From Enterovibrio sp. JCM 19048 (GTDB lineage: Bacteria > Pseudomonadota > Gammaproteobacteria > Enterobacterales > Vibrionaceae): a stretch of 64,000 nucleotides of DNA. The stretch lies in assembly GCA_001310415.1 (NCBI GenBank), contig BAXE01000023.1, forward strand, positions 1 to 64,000, given 5' to 3'. Positions within the stretch are counted from its first letter, which is position 1, and each line of letters opens with the position of its first letter. Positions 49,903 through 59,321 of the stretch are shown piece by piece. The notes beneath the pieces were generated by a model, which made no database searches, was not told where the DNA came from, and saw nothing but the letters and a program-made list of their open reading frames with translations. Both the position numbers and the translations under genes were made by a program.

Positions 49903-49972
49903 GCATCAATTCAAAATAAGGCGCATTTCGGTGTAGTATGCCTGCGCCCATAAATTGTTGAACGAACAAAAA

Positions 49973-50322
49973 ATGTCAGAAAACAACGCAGTCAACATTC
50001 AAGAAAACCACGTCATGCTGGCTTTTCAGGTCATCCCACGCCTTAAAGAAGGCAACAACTTTGAAGTGGTCGATAAAGCCATTGAGGTGGTGAAAGCTGC
50101 CAATGTGCCGTATCAGTCGGTGCGATGGAAACCACGATGAAAGGTGAACTGGATTACCTGCTGGAAGTGGTGAAAAAAGCGCAGCAGGCTTGCTACGACG
50201 CAGGTGCGCTGGAAGTGATCACTAACATCAAAATCCACAGCAAAACAGAAGCGGCGACAGACACCTTCTGCACCTATCACCGCGGCGTGACCAAAGCCAA
50301 CCACATGTTCGTGGACAATTAA
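49973..50322 (+). CDS. Thiamine-binding protein of the MTH1187/UPF0045 family (frameshifted)
   Basis: About 116 aa ferredoxin-like fold protein. HVMLAFQVIPRLKEGNNFEV with VVDKAIEVVKAANVPYQS in the first frame, then after a break near 50130 AMETTMKGELDYLLEVVKKA and EVITNIKIHSKTEAATDTF. The GA-ETTMxG-D motif is the family hallmark. Homologues bind thiamine pyrimidine analogues. Monocistronic with a shared terminator. Confidence 0.82.
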
Positions 50323-50341
50323 GGTTCCGGCCAGAATGAAA

Positions 50342-50367
50342 AAAGCCCAGCTTGATCGCTGGGCTTT
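50342..50367. terminator. Bidirectional terminator between thiamine-binding and EamA genes
   Basis: AAAGCCCAG/CTGGGCTTT stem, A-run and T-run on either side. Confidence 0.85.
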
Positions 50368-50388
50368 GTCGTTTCAGGGGGAACGTTA

Positions 50389-51349
50389 TTAAACCGCTGG
50401 TTCCGGCGTAACGTCTTTGTCTTTCTTAACGAAACGGTCACCCACAGTGTAGATACACAGTGCGATAACTACGGTCACTACACCCGCCAGTTTCTGCATG
50501 GTCATGGTTTCGCCCAGCAGGAAGTACGCCACGATCATTGCGAACAGAGGCAGCACGTTCAGTGCCATGGTGGTGATAACCGCATCCTGGGTTTTCAGAG
50601 TCGCCAGTTCCCACAGTGCGTAGCAAAGCCTGAACACAGCAGACCCAGTGCCAGAATACTGCCAAGGTGCTTGCCATTCTCAACCAGTACAGATGCCGAT
50701 GAGAAATCAGCGCCGGTAACCACGCCCAGAACCAGCAGCGCAACCGTTGCCGCACCGACTGGTAGAAGCTGCTTGAGTACAGGTCGTAGCGCGAGTTCAG
50801 ATCAGAACCGAATTTACCCAGAATGTAGTTGTAGGTAACAAAGCCCAGCACACCACAAAGTGCAAACAGGTGACCCAGGTTCAGACCCTGGATTTTGTTT
50901 GATGGGTCGTAAGCAATCACACCCGCACCAATCAGGGACAGAACCACCGCGAACACTTTTGGCGCAGTCGGTTTGATCTTATCAATCACAAACACCGCCA
51001 GCATGGTCAGGAACGGCGCCATGCCGTTGATGACGCCGATTTCACCGGATGAGGTGTACTCATACGCCAGAATGGTGAAGTAGAAGAACACTGCCTGAGC
51101 CGATACGCCCGCTGCCGCCAGCAGAACGAAATCTTTTTTGCTTTGGATTTTCTTCAGCGTGTGTTTCTTGGAGAACATAAACAGGGTCACGAAACACAGG
51201 GTCGCAATCGCGTAACGCGCAATCGCCAGCACAACCGGATCCAGCTTACCTGCCAATACGCCACCCAGTGGGAACGAGGCACCCCAAAGCGCAGCACACA
51301 CAAGAGCCAGGGTCAGACCCAGTGACTTATTCGGAGCCATTTTACTCAT
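50389..51349 (-). CDS. EamA-family (DMT) transporter (frameshifted)
   Basis: About 320 aa, ten membrane helices in two EamA repeats: LALVCAALWGASFPLGGVLA, FYFTILAYEYTSSGEIGVIN, IGAGVIAYDPSNKIQ, then after breaks near 50760 and 50630 LATLKTQDAVITTMALNVLP and LGETMTMQKLAGVVTVVIAL. ATG 51349 (MSKMAPNKS). It follows the UxaA-like large-subunit gene by 49 nt on the same strand; probably exports or imports that pathway's metabolite. Substrate unknown. Confidence 0.85.
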
Positions 51350-51398
51350 TTTTGATTTACTCGAATGAAGCGCACACTTGCGCCTTATAAAGGAATGC

Positions 51399-52574
51399 TT
51401 ATTGAGGGCAAATACCGATGACGTGTTCCAGGCGCTGGTCTTTCTGATACAGAGAGGCATACGCGTAGCCAACACCTTCCAGGTTTGTTTTTCCACCGTT
51501 CGCCACGTCGAACACTTTCTCAACGATTTTGTTTGAAACGTTGTCGATAGTGTCAGTCGCGTCCATGATGCCGCAGGCATTGATATCCATGTCTGCCGTG
51601 ATCAAAGAGCTGTTTCCGGAAACGCGGATAACAGGAACAATAGAGTTGTTGAAACCTGCTGCACCGGCTGTCCAGATGATCAGTTGCGCACCCAGTGATG
51701 CAAAGTGCATCGCCGCGCCGCCACACAGCATGGTGGTTTCAGTCAGGTAGAATCCTGGTGTTGTTGGCTTTTCACGGTGGATGTGGTTGATGCGCAGGCA
51801 ATCTTGAATTGGACGCGTACCGGTTTTGTGCATCGCACCTTGTGATTTCTCATCAATGGTCGTCAGGCCACCCACGCTGTTACCGATAGACATGGTCTCG
51901 GTACCTTCAATCACGTGCCAGCGCTTCAAATCTTCCGCGATAAGACGTTCGATTTTATCACCCACTTCTGGCGTGACAGAGCGCGCCTTTAGAATGTCTT
52001 CACAGCCCAAAAGTTCCAGCAATTCACCGGCCATTGTGGTTGCGCCCATGTCGACCAGTTTGTCTGATGCCGCGCCCACAGAAGGGTTTGATGCCAAACC
52101 GCTGGAAGTGTCTGAACCGCCACACTTAATACCAATGCGTAGTGCTGAAACCGGCGCATCCACACGTTCAACGCTGTCGGCATAGGCTTTCAGTTCTTTT
52201 GCCAGCGCAACGCCATCGTTGATGGTTTCGATGGTGCCTTTGTTTTTGATCACTGTCAGGGTGTGAATTGGCAGACCTTCTTTGCGCACAGGCTCAGCAA
52301 TCATCTCTGGGTCGATAGAGCCACAGCCCATCGCGATCACCAGCACGCCCGCGATGTTTGGGTTAATCGCCGTGTGGATGATGGTGTCGATCATCTCTTC
52401 GTTACCGCCATACATACAGGTGTAGTGGTTGGTAACAACAACAGAGTTGTCGATTTCTTTGCTGATGTTGCGGGCAATACCTTCACAACATTCGTCGATA
52501 GCCACGATCAGAACGTTGTTGCGAATACCAAAAGTGCCGTTTGGACGCGGGTAGCCTTTGAATGTTGCGGTCAT
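51399..52574 (-). CDS. UxaA-family lyase large subunit (altronate dehydratase / sulfolactate sulfo-lyase SuyB-like)
   Basis: 391 aa, intact. YPRPNGTFGIRNNVLIVAID, CMYGGNEEMIDTIIHTAINP, VLVIAMGCGSID, GIKCGGSDTSSGLASNPSVG and TTMLCGGAAMHFASLGAQLI, with several Cys likely to hold a metal or Fe-S site. The family contains altronate, galactarate and (2R)-sulfolactate lyases. Start ATG 52574 overlaps the small-subunit stop (TAATG), the two-gene arrangement used by SuyAB; E. coli UxaA is one fused chain. Substrate undecided. Confidence 0.82.
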   Translation of the reverse strand: MTATFKGYPRPNGTFGIRNNVLIVAIDECCEGIARNISKEIDNSVVVTNHYTCMYGGNEEMIDTIIHTAINPNIAGVLVIAMGCGSIDPEMIAEPVRKEGLPIHTLTVIKNKGTIETINDGVALAKELKAYADSVERVDAPVSALRIGIKCGGSDTSSGLASNPSVGAASDKLVDMGATTMAGELLELLGCEDILKARSVTPEVGDKIERLIAEDLKRWHVIEGTETMSIGNSVGGLTTIDEKSQGAMHKTGTRPIQDCLRINHIHREKPTTPGFYLTETTMLCGGAAMHFASLGAQLIIWTAGAAGFNNSIVPVIRVSGNSSLITADMDINACGIMDATDTIDNVSNKIVEKVFDVANGGKTNLEGVGYAYASLYQKDQRLEHVIGICPQ

Positions 52575-52901
52575 TATTGCTCGATCCCCATTTGCTTGAT
52601 GATTTCTTCGATAATGGCTTCTGGAATGTCCAGACGTTCGCTGCGAACGTTTTGAACGTGAACCAGTTGGCCAGTGGGATCTCGACAATCGATTTACCAA
52701 TCGAGTGACCGCATTTCAGAATGTGTTCGTCGTTAGCAATGTTGCATAGCGCGATTTTGTTGCCGAAAGTGATTTTTGCAGTGCCTCAACCGATGCGATC
52801 ACTTCGTTGTCTGCCGAAATGATCTCTACGATGTCATGCTTTCCTACTTCACCCAGCAGTGTCGCTACGTTATCTGTAGGAGAAAGTTTAATTGCTTTCA
52901 T
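52574..52901 (-). CDS. UxaA-family small subunit, SAF domain (SuyA-like; frameshifted)
   Basis: About 109 aa SAF-domain subunit. MKAIKLSPTDNVATLLGEVG, then after a break near 52770 ITFGNKIALCNIANDEHILK and CGHSIGKSIVEI, and after one near 52680 PTGQLVHVQNVRSERLDIPE to stop at 52574. The GHxIGxA-x-x-I-x-xGxxVHVHN-like motif is the family hallmark. Likely controlled by the FadR-family regulator through the 52947-52959 site. Confidence 0.85.
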
Positions 52902-53282
52902 TGGATGTTCTCTGTCTAACATTTATTAAGTTGTCGCCTACAGTCCATTGTCCGACAATCGACATTCTACAATTAAACAAAAGACAGAAATTGACATCGG
53001 TCACATCTCCGCATTAATTTTTTCGCGGCAATAAAAAAGGATCATCGCTGAACGCAACGGCAGGATCGCCGTAAAGATCGCGATCTTTCAATATCTGGCT
53101 GTATTTACGAGCTATTTACAGCGTTATCAGCAACAAATGGGGCGCGCAAGGGCGAAGGGAACAGGCATAGAATGTTGGGAATTTTTATTGGTCGCCGTTG
53201 AAAAAACGGAAGCGTCATCACTTCTGGAAAGCGTCAAACCGGTGCAGAAACTGCAAAATAGGTACCCGCAACAGCAGGTAAA
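52902..53282. other. Promoter region of the UxaA-like operon
   Basis: About 380 nt with no gene; contains the FadR-family operator candidate and, at its far end, the terminator of the regulator gene. GC-poor next to the operon start. Confidence 0.55.
52947..52959. promoter_or_regulatory. FadR/FCD-type operator upstream of UxaA-like genes
   Basis: ATTGTC-C-GACAAT, a perfect palindrome fitting the TNGTNNNACNA consensus of FadR-subfamily GntR regulators, 46-58 nt upstream of the small-subunit ATG. Confidence 0.65.
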
Positions 53283-53311
53283 ACAAAAAGCCCAGCACGA
53301 TGGCTGGGCTT
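53283..53311 (-). terminator. Rho-independent terminator after FadR-family gene
   Basis: AGCCCAGC-CATCG-TGCTGGGCT-TTTTGTTT on the minus strand. Confidence 0.85.
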
Positions 53312-53358
53312 GAGTGGCGGATTTTCCACCAGCGGTGATGTTGAGGGAAGGTTTGCTG

Positions 53359-54020
53359 TCAGTCACCCAAATGGCGGTTTTTGAGCATCGCTTTGAGCTC
53401 GGAAAACGAGGTAATGTTGGCTTTCGCGGCTTCCATCGCCTTGTCCGGATCACCCGCAATAATGGCATCAATCAGGGTTTGGTGGCTGGATGCACTCTGT
53501 GACAGGTCATAGTCGATGTGCGTCATGCAGAAATAGGTTTTCAGCTGGTTGGCAATTTGGAGATAGAACTTCTCCATGCGCGGGCTGTTACTGGCTTCGA
53601 CGATGCGGATATGAATATTAAAGTCTGCTTCGGTGATCGCCATGATGTCATCCGGCGATTCGGTGCAAAGACGGTAGTATTCATCCAGCAATGCCTGCAG
53701 TTCTTTTTTGCATTCTTCCGTTGCCTGCTGCGCCGCCATTGCGGCCGACTGGCTTTCCAGCGCAATGCGCAGGTTGTAAAGCTCCCACAAGTCATTCTCA
53801 TCAATCGAGATAACCTGCCAACCCGCATACGGTTTTGAAACGACCAGACCTTCATGGGACAGAGAGTTCAGGGCCATACGGACTGTGCTGCGCGACAAAT
53901 CCAGCTCTTTTGCCAGGGTACTCTCGGTGATCTTTTCCCCTTGCTCATTCCGCCGGATACAATTTTCTCGCGAAGAAAATCGGTAACTTGCTCTTCAAGA
54001 CTCTGTTTATTGAATTTCAT
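53359..54020 (-). CDS. FadR-subfamily GntR regulator (FCD domain; frameshifted)
   Basis: About 221 aa. N-terminal winged helix: EEQVTDFLREKIVSGGMSKG, then after a break near 53945 TESTLAKELDLSRSTVRMAL and EGLVVSKPYAGWQVISI. C-terminal FCD all-helical domain (about 85-221) with LWELYNLRIALESQSAAMAA, EADFNIHIRIVEASNSPRME and SHQTLIDAIIAGDPDKAMEA, carrying the metal-ligand Asp/His set. Such regulators sense small carboxylates or sugar acids, fitting the adjacent lyase. Same strand as the lyase operon but separately terminated. Confidence 0.9.
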
Positions 54021-54287
54021 TGAATAGTTTTAAGGTCTGGACAGTAAAAATTAGGGGTTAAGTTTACGCCCAAGCCCTTGGCGCAACAACTCAATCCCTG
54101 AATAAAACCCGCTTTTTCCAACTGACTGCGCGTGTTGCCACCACATATCCACCAGTGCATCCCCAACATAAACCAGCACACTGAATAACCTTTAAATTCT
54201 TGCTTATTTAACAGCTGTTACTATTTTTAAAACTGAGCATTTGTTGTTCGCCCCACTGCCCACGCAGCCGTATCAAGGAACACAAGA

Positions 54288-56020
54288 ATGAAAACAAAAA
54301 GTATCATGTCTTTGGTGTTTGGCCTGATCACCGTTCTGGCCATTGTCACCATCCTCCTAGCTGTAAACATCCTGAACTCTGCCAACCACCTGAAAAACAC
54401 GTCTGAAGTGCGTTATTCGTCGTACCAGACCGCTGATGAACTCCGCCAAAGTTCGGATGACCTTACCCGTCTTGCGCGAACTTATGCGCTGACAGGTAAC
54501 GAAGACTACGAGAAAATGTATCTCGATATTCTTGCGATCCGAAATGGTGAAAAACCACTGCCGGAGAAATACCACCAAATTTACTGGGATCTGGTTTTGG
54601 ATTACGGCCAAAAACCGAAGCCGGACGGCCAGACCATCTCTATTCAGCAACGCATGCAGGATTTGGGCTTTTCCGATTCTGAATTTGCACTGCTCAAAGA
54701 GGCTCAAGGCAATTCTGATGCCTTGGTAAACCTTGAAGTTGAAGCCATGAATGCCGTGAAAGGCATCTACAAAGATCCCACCACTGGCGAATACACCGTC
54801 AAGGGCGAACCAGACCTGGCGATGGCAGCCAAACTGTTACACAGCAAAAAGTACCATGTCGAAAAAGCCAAGATCATGAAACCGATCGATTCCTTCTTCT
54901 CGGAGTTGGAAACGCGAACGCTGGGCTACTTCCAGAATGACTTTGGTGCGCTGTATAACGCGGTCGTGATCACGCTTGTGATTATGGTCGCCATGGTGGT
55001 CGTGTCAGCTGCGGGCTTTATTGTGGTCAGCCGCTCTGTTTCTTCGCCAGTTTCCAAGCTGAGCCAACAATTGAGTAAGATCAGTAGCTCTCAGGATGTT
55101 TCTCTGCGTATCGAAAACCTTGGCAAAGGCGAGGTTGCGAACATTGGTAAGCAGGTCAATGCGCTGCTTGAGAACCTTGAAGCTGCGAACAAGAGCCGCG
55201 ATGAAGTCTCAAAACAAATCTTCGATTTGTCTGAGTCTACCAGCACCGCGGTGGCTTCCTGTGCTGGCAGTGCAGATGCGCTGAAACGCGAAACCTACTC
55301 TGTGGTAGCTGCGGTGGAAGAAATGTCCACTGCCCTTTCCCGTGTAGCGGAAGTGACCCGCGATGCGGAAAGCAAGGCTTCACAGAACGATGCGAATGTG
55401 GGTCAGGGTGAAAACGCGATGAACTCTGCGCTTGGTTCTATGACTACCCTGCAATCAGAATTCTCGAAATCACAGTCAGCCATGAGTGGGTTGATTACCG
55501 AAAGTGCGCAGGTTTCCGGCGTACTGGATGTGATTAAAGCAATAGCCGAACAAACTAACCTGCTGGCACTGAACGCTGCGATTGAGGCAGCCCGTGCCGG
55601 TGAGCAAGGTCGCGGCTTTGCGGTGGTTGCAGACGAAGTACGTTCGCTGGCACAGCGCACACAGGACTCCACCAATGAGATTGAAGAGATCATCGCCAGC
55701 CTGCAACAGAAAACCAACTCAATGGGTGATTCTATCGAACAGGCTGCGAAACTGATGGAAAGCTCCAACCACAGTATTCAGCCATCGGCGATGTATTTGG
55801 ACAGATCAAAGACAGCACCCGTCAGATCTTTGCACTGAACTCGGAAATTACTGCTTCGACAGACGAGCAGTCCCAGGTTGCAAGCAGCATTACCCGCAGT
55901 ATTACCCAAATCGGCGATTTGTCTGCGGATGTATCAAGCAGCATCAACGCTGTCGAGCAGTCGGTTACCTCGCTCAACCAGAGCGCCAAATCGCTGGAAT
56001 CGGCGAAAAAACGCGCTTGA
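54288..56020 (+). CDS. Methyl-accepting chemotaxis protein (frameshifted)
   Basis: About 577 aa transmembrane chemoreceptor. TM1 about 8-28, helical periplasmic ligand domain ([20 protein letters not shown] and the rest of about 190 residues), TM2 about 227-250, HAMP, and signalling hairpin tip [37 protein letters not shown]. Single-base loss near 55785 (SSNHS / [20 protein letters not shown]); true end is [27 protein letters not shown] precedes ATG. Ligand domain is of the helical-bundle type with [12 protein letters not shown]; ligand unknown. No C-terminal CheR pentapeptide. Confidence 0.92.
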
Positions 56021-56040
56021 TAGCAAACGCCAAATACACC

Positions 56041-56063
56041 AAAGGCCACAACATGTGGCCTTT
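56041..56063. terminator. Bidirectional terminator between chemoreceptor and MscS-like genes
   Basis: AAAGGCCACA paired with TGTGGCCTTT, then GTCTTTT; suits both convergent genes. Confidence 0.85.
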
Positions 56064-56081
56064 GTCTTTTCTGGCTAACGG

Positions 56082-56674
56082 TTAAACGGTTTCTAACGTT
56101 TTTCCAATTTCACCGGCTTTGACAGCATCCGCTTGCGTCTGTCCAACCTTTCGGCTTGGTATCAGAGAGCACTTTGGTCACCCCTTTTTGCAGCATCAGG
56201 TTATTGGGGTAAGTGATGATGTTGCCGTTTTCGTGGCGCAGCAGAACGTGAAACATGGTGATATCAATGATCACCCCGCTGACATCGTCGTCCCTTGTCA
56301 GAGACCTTTACCCTGTCGCCAATCCTGTAAGGGAAAACAAAGAAAATCAGCACACTGGCAGTCAAGTTACTCAGAATCGACCATTGGGCGAACAAGGCCA
56401 CACCCAGCACCGCAAAGATGGATGAAAGGAACAGGGAAATATCGCCAAAGCCCAAATCCAGCAGGATGGTGAAAAACGCCACAAACAACAAAAACAGTGA
56501 AGCGTTAAAGGATTTCATTACAAAGCGTTTGCGCTTCAGTTCTACCCGCTTGTTATCCGCCAGCGTTTTAATCCACTTTTGTCCGATGCGACGTAAAATC
56601 ACATAAGCCAAAATCAGGCCAAGGCCGAGCAAGACCTGCTTAACCCACACATTTCCCTGTAAGAACTCGACCAT
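56082..56674 (-). CDS. MscS-family mechanosensitive channel, minimal form (frameshifted)
   Basis: About 199 aa. Three N-terminal helices ending with the pore-lining TM3 (ISLFLSSIFAVLGVALFAQW-SILSNLTASVLIFFVFPYRI), then the beta domain GDRVKVSD. Breaks near 56295 (SDK / DDDVSGVIIDITMFHVLLRH) and near 56150 (SDTKPK / VGQTQADAVKAGEIG). It is shorter than E. coli MscS (286 aa), lacking the lower C-terminal cage. Its ATG overlaps the ZntB stop (TGATG), so it is translationally coupled to a metal transporter. Confidence 0.82.
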
Positions 56675-57603
56675 CAAATAAACCTTAATCGCTTCAAAAT
56701 AACCACTTCAATCGCCACGACCACCAGCAGCGCAATGCAAAACAGCGGAAAGGCGATGGGATCCTGCGTGCCCGGTATCCCGCCAATGTTCACACCCAAC
56801 AAACCGGTGAAAAATCCCGCAGGCAGGAAGATACCCGCAATCACCGAAAACAGATAGGTATTTCGGTTCATGACTTCAGCCTGTTGCTGGTTCCAGTTGG
56901 CAACATAAAGGTCAATCTGGTCGAGATAGAACTCAATGGATTCATTAATGCGCGCCGTGGTATCCAGACAGTTTTTAAGGTGGTTACGCTGTGAAGCCAG
57001 AAAAGGGAGTTCTGAATCGAGCAAATCCTGAAACACATAAGCTTGGGGTTTCAGGTAGCGGCGTAATCTCAGCAACCGAGAGTAAGTCGCCTTCACCGGC
57101 TTTTCCTGCTCGCCGTTATCCAGCTCATCAATAAAGTCTTCTACCGGGTCAAGAAAATCCTCAATCACACTGTTTATCCCGTTAGCCATGCTGATCAGCA
57201 AATCCGGCAACGTCTTTGGTCCCATCCCCGCCTCAAGCTGTTTGATCATTTGTGATACGCCTTTAGAAGGCACTTTACGGGTAGAGATGATGGCGTCTTT
57301 GTACCAGAGAATGCGAAGGCTCAGCATATCGTCTGGGTCTGAACCTTCGTTGAGGTTAATCCCGCGCAGAATGATCAAAATGCAATCGTCGCTGAAACGC
57401 TCAAACCGCGGGCGGGTGTCATCAGCCAGCAGGGAATCAACCACTTCTGTCGGAATGGTTGCCTTTTCCAGCCACTCTCTCAAACCGGGCGCATCGCGTT
57501 GGCAGTGATACCAGTTTCCTTCTCTCACTTTTTCAATGGGCGTGTCGTGTTTTACAGGCGTGGAGGAAGAAAAATCCCAGCTGGTGATGATTGATGCAGT
57601 CAT
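56674..57603 (-). CDS. zntB: Zinc transporter ZntB, CorA superfamily
   Basis: 309 aa pentameric divalent-cation channel/transporter. N-terminal cytosolic domain (about 1-240) with LREWLEKATIPTEVVDSLLA and DTRPRFERFSDDCILIILRG, long stalk helix (LDQIDLYVANWNQQQAEVMN), then two helices with the ZntB/CorA signature GVNIGGIPG (GxN) at about 275, and an RLRFI basic end. Intact. GGGATAAG precedes ATG. In an operon with MscS-like channel and divergent from mgtE. Confidence 0.92.
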   Translation of the reverse strand: MTASIITSWDFSSSTPVKHDTPIEKVREGNWYHCQRDAPGLREWLEKATIPTEVVDSLLADDTRPRFERFSDDCILIILRGINLNEGSDPDDMLSLRILWYKDAIISTRKVPSKGVSQMIKQLEAGMGPKTLPDLLISMANGINSVIEDFLDPVEDFIDELDNGEQEKPVKATYSRLLRLRRYLKPQAYVFQDLLDSELPFLASQRNHLKNCLDTTARINESIEFYLDQIDLYVANWNQQQAEVMNRNTYLFSVIAGIFLPAGFFTGLLGVNIGGIPGTQDPIAFPLFCIALLVVVAIEVVILKRLRFI

Positions 57604-57730
57604 AACTTATCCCTTTGTCTTTCCGGCCTAATATTAATTGTACAAATGGGGTTGTGGCGCAAATCTTTTTCATTGCAGTAGCACGCGCCTGTCACTTATT
57701 CTTGGCGCCTCACAGGAAAGGCGGTGTGAA

Positions 57731-59080
57731 ATGGAAAACAATACAATTCAGGATGTGGTCGACGAGCTGCTCACGCACTCGGACGATGCCAACACTCAAC
57801 AAGCGGTGATTGAACAATTGGAGCAGGACAAATCTGACGCAGATCTGGCCCTGTTGCTGGAATCTTTGCCGTGGTCTGAACGTCTCAGCACGTGGGACCA
57901 AATCTCCGACGATCGCAAAGTCGCGGTTCTGGTGGAAATGCGCCTCGATGCGAGCGCCTCTATTCTCGAAAACCAGGACGAGAACCGGCTACTTGCGCTG
58001 TTTACCGGTATTGATGCTGACACCCTGCTGGAACTGCAGGACAGCCTGCCGGAGCACCTGCTTGAAAACGTCATCGGGCGCATGGATGAGGAGCAACAAC
58101 ACCGTTACTCCGCCGCGCAACAATACGATGATGAAGAAGTCGGTCACTGGTGTGATCACCAGCCATTGGTGGTGCCGGCCAAAACCAAAATGAAAGTGGT
58201 AACAAGACTGCTGCGCCGCACCTTGCCACCACACAGCCATGTGATTTATCTGGTCGACAGCCGTGGCAACCTGGTGGGCGCAGCGCGGATTAACCGCCTG
58301 TTTGGCGCAGACCCTACCCTGCGGATCGCTGAATTTGCCGAAGAAGACTTTCCAACCCTGAACGCCAAAGACGATATCTACGCGGCGGCAGACAAAGTGG
58401 CCGCAAGTGGTGAGTCGTCGTTACCGGTTGTGACTGACGGCGGGCTGCTGATCGGCCGTTTGGATATGGGCACGGCTTACGAGTTACAAAGCGAAAGAGC
58501 CGAATCGCAGATGATGGCCTCTGCGGGTTTGGACGAAGACGCGACTTGTTCGCCCCGGTACGAAAAAGCGCACAAAACCGCGCTGTCTGGCTGGGTATCA
58601 ACCTGATGACAGCGCTGTTAGCGTCATGGTTTATCGGTTTGTTTGAAGCCACGCTGCAACAGGTTGTCGCGCTGGCGGTATTGATGCCAGTGGTGGCTTC
58701 CATGGGCGGCATTGCCGGTAGCCAGACACTGACCCTGATTGTGCGTGGTCTGGCGCTCGGCCAGATCTCCCCGTGCCAACTTAAAGCCCCTGCTCAATAA
58801 AGAAGTGAAAGTCGGCGCGCTGAACGGTGTGCTCTGGGCAGTGGTGATTGGCTTAGTGGCTGGGTTCTGGTTTGGCGATGTCAAACTGGGCGTGGTGATT
58901 GGTATTGCCATTGTCGCCAACATTGTCTGCGCTTCCATCTCCGGTATCTTCATTCCGGTGCTGCTGGACAAGCTGAAAATCGACCCAGCGCTGTCGGGTT
59001 CCGTGATCCTGACAACTGTGACCGATATCGTCGGTTTTGTTGCCTTCCTCGGCTTGGGTAGCTTGCTGTTACTTGGCTGA
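57731..59080 (+). CDS. mgtE: Magnesium transporter MgtE (frameshifted)
   Basis: About 450 aa. N-domain SDDANTQQAVIEQLEQDKSD and LALLLESLPWSERLSTWDQI; tandem CBS domains (HSHVIYLVDSRGNLVGAARI, ASGESSLPVVTDGGLLIGRL); transmembrane domain WLGINLMTALLASWFIGLFE, MGGIAGSQTLTLIVRGLALG, LTTVTDIVGFVAFLGL (Mg-selective TM5 region). Breaks near 58540 (missing C: DEDA / DLFAPVRKSAQNRA) and near 58773 (extra C: QIS / ANLKPLLNKE). AGGAAAG upstream. No obvious Mg riboswitch seen. Divergent from zntB-mscS. Confidence 0.92.
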
Positions 59081-59100
59081 TAACTTGAGAAAAATGCTTC

Positions 59101-59127
59101 AAACGCCCCGATTTTTCCGGGGCGTTT
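59101..59127 (+). terminator. Rho-independent terminator after mgtE
   Basis: AACGCCCCG/CGGGGCGTT around ATTTTTC, followed by TTTTTG. Confidence 0.88.
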
Positions 59128-59321
59128 TTGTATCCCCTCCCCAATAACCTGTCCACTGTCACATCCTCCCTGACGGCCTGATTCACAGCTCACTTTTTGC
59201 AGAATTTATCCACGCCGAGGTTAACAGGATGTTGTACGTTTATCGTTTATGCCACAACAAGCCCCAGTCTATAGACGGGTGATTGTGGAAAAAACAGAAT
59301 GAAACGACAGGAGCGTTTGGT

